From: Kitasatospora setae KM-6054 | Lineage (GTDB): Bacteria; Actinomycetota; Actinomycetes; Streptomycetales; Streptomycetaceae | DNA: 64,000 nt | Direction of reading: 5' to 3' | Assembly: GCF_000269985.1 (NCBI RefSeq) | Contig: NC_016109.1 | Span: 4,402,001-4,466,000 of the forward strand | Shown here: positions 17,781-26,296 of the stretch, piece by piece | Position numbering within the stretch: the first letter of the stretch is position 1 | Layout of the letters: each line of letters opens with the position of its first letter | Made by a program: the position numbers and the translations under genes | The notes under the pieces: generated by a model | The model's input: only the letters and a program-made list of their open reading frames with translations | Told to the model about the DNA's origin: nothing | The model's database searches: none

Positions 17781-19958
17781 TCAGGACACCGTGAGCGCGG
17801 TGTCGTCGACCACGAACGAGGTCTGCAGCGAGGCGTCCTCGACGCCGGTGAACTTCACCGTGACGGTCTGCCCGGCGTACCCGGACAGGTCGACCGTCCG
17901 CTGCGCGTAGCCGGTGTTGTGGTCCAGGTTGGAGTAGGTCGCGGCGGTGGTGCCGTTGACCGAGACGGTCAGCTTGTCGTACGCGGTGGTGGTGCTGGTC
18001 TCGGCGGTGTCGACGTGCAGCCAGAAGGTCAGCTTGGCGGCGCAGCCGGCCGGGACCGCCACCGACTGGCTCAGGGTGTCGGTGTGGGCCGAGCCGTAGC
18101 CGTTCAGCCACGCCTTCCAGGAGCCGCCGTGCGCGGCCTCGGAGGCGCTGTTGTCGACCACGCCGGTGGAGGAGGTCCACGGTGCGGCGGTGCCGGTCTC
18201 GAAGCCCGGGTTGCCGAGCAGCTGGGCGGCGGTGCAGCCGGTGGGCGGCGGGGTGGTGCCGCCGGAGCCGAGCAGCGCTGCGGCCAGGCCGTCGGCGACC
18301 GGGGTGCCCCAGCCGGTGACCTGGTCGTAGCCGGCCTTGGCCGGGAAGTCCTGGTTGGCGCCGGTGGTGACGTCGTGGAAGGCGCCGCCGTACGAGGCGG
18401 AGTTGGCGACGGCGTAGATCTTCGGGTTGGCCTCGCCGAGCACCGGCTTGGCGGCGGCCAGCGCCTTCTGGTTGTACAGCGCGGCGAAGCCGGACCACAG
18501 CGGGGCGGCCGCCGAGGTGCCGCCGTAGACCTGCCAGCCGGGGCTGGTGCTGCCCTGGGTGTAGATCGCGAAGCCGCTGTTCGGGTCGGCGTTCGAGGAG
18601 ACGTCCGGGACGGTGCGCAGGGTGCCGGTGACGTTGGTGCCGGTCTGCCAGCTCGGCTTGGCGAACTGGGTGGAGACGCCGCCGCCCGCCGTCGACCAGG
18701 CGCTCTCCGAGGCGTAGGCGGTGCCGGAGACCTTCAGGTTGGTGCCGCCGACCCCGGTGTTGTACGGGCTGGAGGCGGGGAAGTCCACGGCCTTCACGGT
18801 GGAGCCCGAGGTCGAGCGGGTGCAGTCCCGGGAGCCGTCGTCGCCGGAGGCCGAGAAGATCGAGATGCCCTGGGCGGCGGCCTGCTTGAAGGAGTTGTTC
18901 ACCGCCGTCATCGAGGCGGCCGTGGTGTCCGGCTCGCAGGAGCCCCAGGAGATCGAGATGACCGAGACCCGGTTGTCCGCGACGATCTTCGCCGCCATGT
19001 CGATCTCGCCCTGGTCGCTGTTGGGCGCCTCGTACACCAGCTGGGTGGCCTTCGGGGCGACGCCGCGGACGATCTCGGAGTCCAGCTCCACCTCGCCCTG
19101 GCCGCCGCCGGGCGCCGAGTCGTAGTTCGCGCCGTCCACCGACACGGTGCTCACCGCCGGGCCGGACAGGCCGAACTGGCTGTCGTAGGCGGTCAGGTTG
19201 TCGGACTTGTAGCCGTCGAACTCCCAGAGCGCGACGGTCGAGCCGGTGCCGTCCGCGCCCAGCTGGTTCAGCCGGTACGCGCCGTCGTAGGCGGCCGGGC
19301 CGAAGCCGGACGGGGTGGCCAGCGGGGTGGCCTGCGGGGCGGCCGCGCCGGGCTTGGCGATCCGGCTGGTGCGCACGGTGTGGTCGTTCAGGCCGCTGAC
19401 GCCCTCGACCAGGCCGGCCAGCTCGGCCGGGACCGAGGCGGCGGCGTCGTTGGCGAAGAACGCCCGGCCGCCCTGCTGCGGGTCGGTGTACGTCGACTCG
19501 TGGGTGCCGAACGCGGCGGACAGCCGGGCGCTGGTGCCGGTGGCGTTCACCACCTGGCGGTTGGCGCTGACCGAGTCGACCCGCAGGCCCTGGGCGGTGA
19601 GGAACGCCCGGACCCGTTCGACGTCGGCCGCGGTCGGTCCGAATCGGTCGGTGAATTGCGCGGGCGTCAGGTAGTGCCCGTACTCGGCGGTGCCGGGGGT
19701 GGCGACCGCGGTCAGGAAACGGTCCAGTTCGGCGGTGTTCCGCAATTTCAGCGAGACCGCCACGGATATCTCGCGGTCGGCCGGCACGTCGCCCTGCCGG
19801 TGCGAGCGGGCGACGGCCGGGGTGACGGTCTGCGGCAGGGCCACCCGGGCGGTGGCGTTCGGGGACGGCGCGGCCTGGGCGGGGACGGCTCCCAGGCTGA
19901 TCGCGGCGAGGGGAAGGACCGCGAGGGCGGCGGCAAGGGCGAGCGAGCGGGGTCGCAC
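17781..19958 (-). CDS. secreted S53 (sedolisin-type) serine-carboxyl peptidase with C-terminal beta domain
   Basis: A 725-residue exported protease. Signal peptide about 1-29 (MRPRSLALAAALAVLPL to AQA); pro-kumamolisin activation domain about 45-195; catalytic domain about 210-565. The sedolisin Glu/Asp pair is in GQGEVELDSEIV, the oxyanion Asp in SASGDDGS, the nucleophile in GGTSAAAP and a calcium-site-like GYDQVTGWGTP near the end. After a Pro/Gly linker there is a jelly-roll-like domain (about 575-725, NPGFETGTAAPW). Such enzymes degrade proteins at acidic pH outside the cell. The GTG at 19958 has a GGAGGAGCCC ribosome site. It ends at a strong terminator and has its own AT-richer promoter region. 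Confidence 0.94.
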   Translation of the reverse strand: MRPRSLALAAALAVLPLAAISLGAVPAQAAPSPNATARVALPQTVTPAVARSHRQGDVPADREISVAVSLKLRNTAELDRFLTAVATPGTAEYGHYLTPAQFTDRFGPTAADVERVRAFLTAQGLRVDSVSANRQVVNATGTSARLSAAFGTHESTYTDPQQGGRAFFANDAAASVPAELAGLVEGVSGLNDHTVRTSRIAKPGAAAPQATPLATPSGFGPAAYDGAYRLNQLGADGTGSTVALWEFDGYKSDNLTAYDSQFGLSGPAVSTVSVDGANYDSAPGGGQGEVELDSEIVRGVAPKATQLVYEAPNSDQGEIDMAAKIVADNRVSVISISWGSCEPDTTAASMTAVNNSFKQAAAQGISIFSASGDDGSRDCTRSTSGSTVKAVDFPASSPYNTGVGGTNLKVSGTAYASESAWSTAGGGVSTQFAKPSWQTGTNVTGTLRTVPDVSSNADPNSGFAIYTQGSTSPGWQVYGGTSAAAPLWSGFAALYNQKALAAAKPVLGEANPKIYAVANSASYGGAFHDVTTGANQDFPAKAGYDQVTGWGTPVADGLAAALLGSGGTTPPPTGCTAAQLLGNPGFETGTAAPWTSSTGVVDNSASEAAHGGSWKAWLNGYGSAHTDTLSQSVAVPAGCAAKLTFWLHVDTAETSTTTAYDKLTVSVNGTTAATYSNLDHNTGYAQRTVDLSGYAGQTVTVKFTGVEDASLQTSFVVDDTALTVS

Positions 19959-20090
19959 GGGCTCCTCCGGAAATCTGGCGGCGTTCCGGGTTTCGAAAAC
20001 GCTCGCCAGAATCTCTCAGAGAGCTCACAGGAATGGGCCCATGGCCGGGCAATTGCTTACTAAAAAACAGTCAACTGTGAAAGTGTCGGA

Positions 20091-20114
20091 CAATTCAGTG
20101 AATTGGTTCAATTC
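20091..20114 (+). repeat. CAATTC/GAATTG alternating inverted repeats
   Basis: Three 6-bp units, CAATTC-AGT-GAATTG-GTT-CAATTC, lie head to head with 3-nt spacers inside an AT-rich block (about 20050-20115). The block is between the monooxygenase stop and the S53 peptidase start, both on the minus strand. It may be an operator for the peptidase gene or part of a weak terminator. Confidence 0.5.
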
Positions 20115-20135
20115 GCGGGCCGGCGGAACTGAATG

Positions 20136-21611
20136 TCAGGGGCGCCCCAGCCACTGGCTCAGCGCCGCCCGCAGCTCGCCCCGGGTCGGGTCGGCGCAGG
20201 CCCAGGCCGCGTGCCCGTCCGGACGGACCAGCAGCACGGTGTCGCGCAGCTTGCCGTGCGGGTCGGCCGGGGCGGCGGTGACCACCCGCTCCGCCCAGGA
20301 GTCGGCCACCGACAGCTCGTCGTTGCTGACCAGCACCGCCTTGCCGGAGCGCAGCGCCTCGTGCAGCCGGGCCGGGCCGCCCGGCACGTCCACCGCCAGC
20401 CGCAGGTCGGGGACCCGGCGGCCGACCAGCGGGTGGGCGCCCTTCTCGGCCGGGTAGGCGTAGCCGATGCCGGAGACCTGCTTGGCGCCCAGCTCGGCCA
20501 GCGGGCCGAGGTGGCCGCCGGCCGCGCCGAGCGCCGAGCGCAGCGCCCGGGTCGGGGCGTGCCGGCCCAGGGCGAGCCGGACCAGCGCGCCGGAGGAGCG
20601 CAGCACGGCCCGGCCGACCGGGTGCCGCTCGGTCTGGTAGGTGTCCAGCAGGGCGTCCGGGGCCCAGCCGCGGACGGCGGCGACCAGCTTCCAGCCCAGG
20701 TTGGCGGCGTCCTGCAGGCCGGTGTTCAGGCCCTGGCCGCCGGCCGGGGAGTGGCAGTGCGCGGCGTCGCCGGCCAGGAAGACCCGGCCGGAGCGGTAAC
20801 TGGCGGCCTGCCGCTCGTCGCTGTGGAAGCGCGAGGTCCAGCGGGCCTCCCCCACCCCCAGGTCACGGCCGGTCACCTCGCGCAGCAGGTCGGCGAGTTC
20901 GCCCAGCACCACCGGGTCGGAGTCCGCCGCCTGGTCCTCGCGGCTCCAGCCGATCGCCCGGTACCAGCCGTCGCCGAACGGCGCCAGGAAGGCGAACCCG
21001 GCCTCGCCCGCGCCCGCCGTCAGCGGCTCCTCGGGCTCGTCCGCCAGCCGGACGTCGGCCAGCATCACCGAGCGCACCACGGACTCGCCGGGGAACGGGA
21101 TGCCCAGCAGGTCGCGCACCGCCGAGTGCGCGCCGTCCGCGCCGACCGCGTACCGGGCCCGGAACTCCCGCTCGCCGTCGGCGGTCCGGGCGGTCAGCAC
21201 GACACCGCCGGCGTCCTGCCGCAGGCCGGTCACCTCGGCGCCGCGGCGCAGGTCGGCACCGGCCTTGACGGCCCGCTCGCGCAGCACCCGCTCGGTGTTG
21301 TACTGCGGGGTGACCAGCACGAACGGGAAGCGGGTGGGCAGGTTCGCCAGGTCGACCCGGATCCGGCCGAACAGCCGCAGCGAGGGCACCGCCCGGCCGG
21401 TGGCGATCAGCTCGTCGGCCAGGCCGCGGGCGTCCAGCAGCTCCAGGCTGCGGGCGTGCACGGCGAACGCCCTGGTCAGGCCGGACTCCTCGGCCCGCTT
21501 CTCCAGCACCGTCACGCGCAGCCCGGCCGCGGCCAGGTCGCCGGCCAGCAGCAGGCCGGTCGGGCCGGCGCCGACCACCAGCACGTCGGCGGTGAACTCC
21601 GTCTCGGACAT
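20136..21611 (-). CDS. FAD-dependent aromatic monooxygenase (PHBH-type)
   Basis: A 491-residue class A flavin monooxygenase. N-terminal Rossmann motif VVGAGPTGLLLAGDL; the DG motif in YAVGADGAHSAVRDLLG; the GD motif in GRVFLAGDAAHCHSPAGG; then the GLNTGLQDAANLGWKL helix. The C-terminal about 110 residues form a thioredoxin-like domain ending near PDGHAAWACADP, as in MhpA/RdmE-like hydroxylases. It probably hydroxylates an aromatic substrate with NAD(P)H. No pathway genes flank it, so the substrate is unknown. The ATG start at 21611 gives the full FAD motif. Confidence 0.9.
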   Translation of the reverse strand: MSETEFTADVLVVGAGPTGLLLAGDLAAAGLRVTVLEKRAEESGLTRAFAVHARSLELLDARGLADELIATGRAVPSLRLFGRIRVDLANLPTRFPFVLVTPQYNTERVLRERAVKAGADLRRGAEVTGLRQDAGGVVLTARTADGEREFRARYAVGADGAHSAVRDLLGIPFPGESVVRSVMLADVRLADEPEEPLTAGAGEAGFAFLAPFGDGWYRAIGWSREDQAADSDPVVLGELADLLREVTGRDLGVGEARWTSRFHSDERQAASYRSGRVFLAGDAAHCHSPAGGQGLNTGLQDAANLGWKLVAAVRGWAPDALLDTYQTERHPVGRAVLRSSGALVRLALGRHAPTRALRSALGAAGGHLGPLAELGAKQVSGIGYAYPAEKGAHPLVGRRVPDLRLAVDVPGGPARLHEALRSGKAVLVSNDELSVADSWAERVVTAAPADPHGKLRDTVLLVRPDGHAAWACADPTRGELRAALSQWLGRP

Positions 21612-21740
21612 CCGTCACTCCCGTTCGTCTTGCCGCGCGGCCGGCCGGGCCCCGGGCCGCCGTCCCGCGGCGCCGGGTTCTCAGCGGGCTCTCAGACTGC
21701 CATCATCGCGGGCCCATCAGGGGCTGTGAACCTCCTTTCC

Positions 21741-22976
21741 ATGACACAGCCAGCGATGCGCCAGACCCCGCGGTCCGTTCCGGCGGTCGACGGCCGGGAC
21801 CCGGCCGACACCGTGGTCAGGACCAGGCTCGTGGAGATCGTCGTACCCGTGTACAACGAGCAGCACTCGCTGGAGCGCTGCGTCCGTGAGCTGCACGCCT
21901 ACCTCGCGGAGACGTTCCCGTACGACTACCTGATCACGGTGGCGGACAACGCCTCGGTGGACGCCACCTGGGAGGTCGCCACCGCGCTCGCCGCCGAGCT
22001 CGGGCCGGTGCGCGCCGTGCACCTCGACCTCAAGGGCCGCGGCCGGGCGCTGCGCCAGGCGTGGGGCGCCAGCGAGGCCGACGTGGTGGCCTACATGGAC
22101 GTCGACCTGTCGACCGGCCTGGAGGCGTTCCTGCCCCTGGTCGCGCCGCTGCTCTCCGGCCACAGCGACCTGGCGATCGGCAGCCGGCTGCACCGGGGCT
22201 CGGCGGTGGTCCGCGGCCCCAAGCGGGAGTTCATCTCGCGGACCTACAACTTCCTGCTGCGGGCCACCATGGCGGCCAAGTTCTCCGACGCCCAGTGCGG
22301 GTTCAAGGCCGGCCGCACCGAGGTGGTCAAGCGGCTGCTCGACCAGGTCGAGGACGACGCCTGGTTCTTCGACACCGAGCTGCTGCTGCTCGCCGAAGCC
22401 TCCGGACTGCGGATCCACGAGGTGCCGGTCGACTGGGTGGACGACCCGGACAGCCGGGTGGACATCGTCCGCACGGTGATCGACGACCTCAGGGGCATGG
22501 CCCGGGTCGCCCGGCGCACCCTGGCCGGGCGCGGCAGCGTCGACCTGCCCGACCTGGTCCGGCAGGCCAGGGTGCCGCCCGGCCTGGGCTGGCAGTCCGT
22601 CAGCTTCGCGGCGATCGGCGGCCTGTGCACGCTCGCCTACCTGCTGCTCTACCTGGGACTGCGGCAGCTCGTCCCCGCGCTGGCCGCCAACGCGCTGGCG
22701 CTGGCCGTCACCGCCGTCTTCAACACCGCCGCCAACCGGCGCTTCACCTTCGGCGTGACCGGCCGCCGGGACGCCCTCAGACACCAACTGGAGGGCGGAC
22801 TGGCCTTCCTGGTCGGCCTGGCCCTGACCAGCGGCGCCGTCACCGCACTGCACCTCGCCTCGCCGGACGCCGGGCACGGCGTCGAACTCGCGGTGCTGGT
22901 CGCGGCCAACGCGGCCGCGACGCTGGCGCGGTTCGTCCTGCTGCGGGTGTGGGTCTTCAACCCGCGGCGCGCCTGA
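21741..22976 (+). CDS. GT2 glycosyltransferase fused to a GtrA membrane domain
   Basis: A protein of about 411 residues. N-terminal GT-A family 2 domain (about 25-250): EIVVPVYNEQHSLE, nucleotide/metal Asp in YMDVDLSTGLEAF, DAQCGFKAGR and FFDTELLLLAE. These match dolichol-phosphate-mannose-synthase-like enzymes. C-terminal GtrA domain (about 270-405) with four membrane helices, including ALAVTAVFNTAANRRFTFGV. It likely transfers a sugar to a polyprenyl phosphate and may help flip it, supplying a lipid-linked donor for envelope glycosylation. The ATG at 21741 lacks an obvious ribosome site; the in-frame GTG at 21726 (AGGGG nearby) is the alternative. Confidence 0.9.
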   Translation: MTQPAMRQTPRSVPAVDGRDPADTVVRTRLVEIVVPVYNEQHSLERCVRELHAYLAETFPYDYLITVADNASVDATWEVATALAAELGPVRAVHLDLKGRGRALRQAWGASEADVVAYMDVDLSTGLEAFLPLVAPLLSGHSDLAIGSRLHRGSAVVRGPKREFISRTYNFLLRATMAAKFSDAQCGFKAGRTEVVKRLLDQVEDDAWFFDTELLLLAEASGLRIHEVPVDWVDDPDSRVDIVRTVIDDLRGMARVARRTLAGRGSVDLPDLVRQARVPPGLGWQSVSFAAIGGLCTLAYLLLYLGLRQLVPALAANALALAVTAVFNTAANRRFTFGVTGRRDALRHQLEGGLAFLVGLALTSGAVTALHLASPDAGHGVELAVLVAANAAATLARFVLLRVWVFNPRRA

Positions 22977-23037
22977 GCGGACGCACCCCGACCCCTCCGC
23001 CCCTCCTCCTCTCCGGACCGGGCCCGCTGCCCGTCGG

Positions 23038-23604
23038 TCACGTGCCGTCGCCCACCTCCGGCCCGGTGTCGACGCGGGCGGCGGGGAGGTCGGCGAGGAT
23101 CCGGTCCGCGGTCTGGGCGGGGGTCTGGTGGGAGGTGTCCAGCCAGAGGCCCTTGCGCGGGGTGCGGCGCAGGGCCTCGTCGAGGAGTTCGACCGTCCAG
23201 GGGCCGCGGTAGCCGTGCTTGGGGCGGCCGGCCTCCCGGCGGGCGACCTCGGCGGGGGTCGGGGCGAGGACGACCAGGTAGAGCGGTCTGGTCGTCACCA
23301 GGTCGAGGTAGGCGTCGAGGTGTTCGCCCAGGACGACGTCCTGGGTGACGACGGTCCAGCCCGCTCCCGCGTACAGGTCGGCGACCGCCGCGGCCGCCCG
23401 GTAGCGCAGGTGCAGCTGCGCGGTGGCCTCGGCGGACGGCCGGGGGGTGAAGTCCTCGCGGCCGGACACGATCATCCGGCGGAAGCCGTCGCCGCGCAGG
23501 TGCACGGAGCGCGGGAGCCGCTCGGCCAGCAGGTGGGCGACGGTGGACTTGCCGGACGCCATGACCCCGGTGACCAGGATCACCGCGGAACCGAGTTCCC
23601 GCAC
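23038..23604 (-). CDS. small AAA/zeta-like P-loop kinase
   Basis: A 188-residue cytosolic P-loop protein. Walker A is GVMASGKST (about 12-20), followed by HLRGDGFRRMIVSG and a Walker B-like YLVVLAP. Fold and length match the AAA_33 small-molecule/polynucleotide kinase group, including antibiotic phosphotransferase-like proteins. No toxin-antitoxin partner is adjacent. The GTG at 23604 with GGGGGCGGCA upstream was preferred over a longer start because the P-loop then sits at a usual position. Substrate unknown. Confidence 0.78.
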   Translation of the reverse strand: MRELGSAVILVTGVMASGKSTVAHLLAERLPRSVHLRGDGFRRMIVSGREDFTPRPSAEATAQLHLRYRAAAAVADLYAGAGWTVVTQDVVLGEHLDAYLDLVTTRPLYLVVLAPTPAEVARREAGRPKHGYRGPWTVELLDEALRRTPRKGLWLDTSHQTPAQTADRILADLPAARVDTGPEVGDGT

Positions 23605-23756
23605 TGCCGCCCCCTGTTCCGGCCCACCCGGGTGGTGACGGCCACGCACATTCTGCCGGGTGGTCGGGGGTCGGCGGGGGCCGGCCGGTTCGGCGACCGC
23701 CCCCGCCGGCCCCGCCCGTGGCCTTCACCGGGCGGGACCCGCGGGGACGGCCCGGG

Positions 23757-25451
23757 CTACTTGCGGACCTCGACGACCCGGAACCGGTCGGCGACGAACG
23801 CGGCGTCGCAGTACGCCGAGTTGGCGGCCGGGTTGGCGCCGGTGCCGTGCAGGTCGGAGAAGGCGGCGGTCTGGTTGACGTAGACGCCGCCGGTCAGGTT
23901 GAGCGAGAGCGAGACGCCGGCCTCCAGGCAGGCGTCGACCAGGGCCGACTCGACGGCCGGGTCGGTGGTGTAGGCGCCGGCGGTCATCGCGCCGTGCTCG
24001 GTGGTGGTGCGGCGCAGCAGGTCGACGGCGGCGGCGGTGGACTCGACGGCGACCGCGAAGGAGACCGGGCCGAAGCACTCGGTCAGGAAGCGGGCGCGGT
24101 CGTCCGGCTTGTCGGCGTCGGCCTTCAGCAGGGCGGGGGTGCGGATGGTCGCGCCGGGGAACTCGGCGGAGGCCACCACCCTCGGCGCGAGGGCGGGTTC
24201 GCCCAGTTCGCCGCTGGCGGCGGCGGCGCTGCGGGCCAGCACGGCCGGGTTGACCACGGCGCCGAGGATCGCGGCGGCCCGGGCGTCGTCGCCGAGCAGG
24301 CCCTCGATCGCGGCGGCGAGGTCGGCGACCACCTGCTCGTAGGAGCGCTCGCCGCCCTCGGTGCGGATGCCGGTGCGCGGGATCAGCAGGTTCTGCGGGG
24401 TGGTGCACATCTGGCCGCTGTACAGGCTGAGCGCGAACGCCAGGTTGTCCAGCATGCCGCGGTAGTCGTCGGTGGAGTCGATGACGACGGTGTTGACGCC
24501 GGCCTTCTCGGTGTAGACCCGCGCCTGCCGGGCGTTGTCCTCCAGCCAGTCGCCGAAGCCGGTGGAGCCGGTGTAGTCGATCAGCTTCACCTCCGGCCGC
24601 AGCGCCAGCGTCCTGGCGATCGCCGAGCCCTCGTGCTCGGCGGCCAGGCAGACCAGGTTCGGGTCGAAGCCGGCCTCGGCGAGCACCTCGCGGGCGATCC
24701 GGACGGTCAGCGCCAGCGGCAGCACCGCGCGCGGGTGCGGCTTGACCAGCACGCCGTTGCCGGTGGCCAGCGAGGCGAACAGGCCCGGGTAGCCGTTCCA
24801 GGTCGGGAAGGTGTTGCAGCCGACCAGCAGCGCGGTGCCGCGCGGGACGACGGTGAACTCCTTGGTCAGCACCAGGGGTTCGCGCTTGCCCTGCGGCTTC
24901 GTCCAGCGCGCCGAGCGGGGCAGCCGGGTCTGCTCGGCGTACGCGTACGCCACCGCCTCCAGGCCGCGGTCCTGCGCGTGCGGGCCGCCGGCCTGGAAGG
25001 CCATGCCGTACGCCTGGCCGGTGGTGTGCGTCACGGCCTGCGCGAACTCGTGCGAGCGGGCGTTGATCCGGGCCAGCACCTCCAGGCAGACCGCGGCCCG
25101 CTCGGCCGGCGTCGCCCGCGCCCAGCCGGGCCGGGCCGCCGCCAGCGCGGCCAGCAGCGCGTCCGGCTCGGCGTGCGGGTAGGAGACGCCGAGTTCGAGG
25201 CCGTACGGGGAGCTCTCGCCGGTCACCGGGGTGCCGCCGCCGGGGTGGCCGGGCAGCTCGAACTCCCGCCCCAGCAGCGCCTCGAAGGCGGCCTTGCCGT
25301 CGGCGGCGGCGCTCTCGCCGTACGCCTTGGGGAACTCCGGGTACGGCGACCAGTAGTCGCGTTCGGCGATCGCGGTCAGCGCGCGGTCGAGGGTGTCCTG
25401 GTGGCGGGCGAGCAGTTCGGCGACCGGCAGGGCGGGGGTCGCAGCGGCCAT
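23757..25451 (-). CDS. paaN: phenylacetic acid degradation protein PaaN (aldehyde dehydrogenase family)
   Basis: A 564-residue protein of the PaaN subfamily of aldehyde dehydrogenases. It has the expected length and signatures: GTALLVGCNTFPTWNGYPGL near the cofactor site, LIDYTGSTGFGDWLE, the candidate nucleophile Cys in LYSGQMCTTPQNLLIP, and a conserved AFSDLHGTGANPAANSAYCD tail. In the aerobic phenylacetyl-CoA route these enzymes act on the ring-opened aldehyde. No paaABCDE genes are in the window, so they must lie elsewhere if present. The ATG has a GGAGCGCACC ribosome site. A 14-bp operator at 25495 lies 44 bp upstream and suggests TetR/PaaR control. Confidence 0.92.
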   Translation of the reverse strand: MAAATPALPVAELLARHQDTLDRALTAIAERDYWSPYPEFPKAYGESAAADGKAAFEALLGREFELPGHPGGGTPVTGESSPYGLELGVSYPHAEPDALLAALAAARPGWARATPAERAAVCLEVLARINARSHEFAQAVTHTTGQAYGMAFQAGGPHAQDRGLEAVAYAYAEQTRLPRSARWTKPQGKREPLVLTKEFTVVPRGTALLVGCNTFPTWNGYPGLFASLATGNGVLVKPHPRAVLPLALTVRIAREVLAEAGFDPNLVCLAAEHEGSAIARTLALRPEVKLIDYTGSTGFGDWLEDNARQARVYTEKAGVNTVVIDSTDDYRGMLDNLAFALSLYSGQMCTTPQNLLIPRTGIRTEGGERSYEQVVADLAAAIEGLLGDDARAAAILGAVVNPAVLARSAAAASGELGEPALAPRVVASAEFPGATIRTPALLKADADKPDDRARFLTECFGPVSFAVAVESTAAAVDLLRRTTTEHGAMTAGAYTTDPAVESALVDACLEAGVSLSLNLTGGVYVNQTAAFSDLHGTGANPAANSAYCDAAFVADRFRVVEVRK

Positions 25452-25494
25452 GGTGCGCTCCTCACGGGGGCGGGGCGGGACGCTCCTCAGGGTA

Positions 25495-25508
25495 ACCGAA
25501 CGATCGGT
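25495..25508. promoter_or_regulatory. PaaR-type operator upstream of paaN
   Basis: ACCGAACGATCGGT fits the core ACCGNNCGNNCGGT reported for the TetR regulator PaaR of Corynebacterium (from memory). It is 44 bp before the paaN start. An almost identical copy lies before bkdA at 30487. Confidence 0.65.
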
Positions 25509-25550
25509 CGGTGCAAGGGCCCTGCCGGGCTTTCCGGCCGGGCGCGGGCC

Positions 25551-26186
25551 TCAGCCGCGCCGGGGGGCGGCCGGCGCGGCGGCCCGCACCGGCTGGTCGA
25601 AGCCGTTGAACCGCGCGGTCGTGTTCCCGGCGCCGCTCTCCGTCGACAGCACCCGCGGCTCGCCCTCGGCGGCGATGTCGTAGCGGACTAGCAGGCCCCG
25701 GGGGTCGGTCGGCGTGACGGTGCCGGTCGGCACCCCGTCGACCCGCCGGGGGGCGGCGGCGGCCAGGTTCCGGCCGGGGGTGCCGTCCTCGTTCAGGCCG
25801 GCCTGCCGCTGGATCCGCAGGTCCGGCTCGCAGCAGGAGGAGGAGTCCAACGGGTCGCCGGGGGTGTCCGGGAACCAGGTGCCGGCCGCGCCCATGCCGG
25901 TGATGGCGACGTGCCCGGTGCGGCCGCCGTCGGTGTCGGCGGAGAAGGTGCCCTCCAGCGGGCCGCCGTCGTGGCCCGGGAGGCTGATGGCCATGGTGGC
26001 GCTGTGCAGCCGGGCGCCCGCGGCCCTGGCGTTCGCGGCGACCTCGGCCGCGGGCTGACCGGTCGGCGTCGGGGAGGCGGGGACGGGGCCGCGGCTCCCG
26101 GGGCGGTCGTCGGGCCGCAGGCGGCCGGCCCGCCCAGGGCGAGGGCGGCGAGGGCGCGGGCGGCCCGACGGCCGGGTGGTGCGCAT
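25551..26186 (-). pseudogene. LppX/LprG-like lipoprotein gene with out-of-frame signal peptide
   Basis: The frame ending at 25551 is coding-like from about residue 45 on (EVAANARAAGARLHSATMAI, NTTARFNGFDQPVRAAAP). It resembles mycobacterial LppX/LprAFG lipid-carrier lipoproteins, which move lipids across the envelope. In this frame the N-terminus is Arg/Pro-rich and not a signal peptide. A good lipoprotein signal (AARALAALALGGPAACG, lipobox Cys codon at 26117-26119) sits in the next frame between about 26165 and 26115. Restoring a lipoprotein that starts at ATG 26186 needs two compensating shifts. Either the sequence has small errors or the export signal has been lost. Confidence 0.55.
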
Positions 26187-26296
26187 GCGGTGCGTCCGTG
26201 GTTCGTTCGTACCGGGAGCGGATGCGTGAGCATGCCGGTGCGCGGAGTGGGCCCCGCGCACCGGGCGGCGGTTCTTCACCCCGGCTTGACCGCCGG

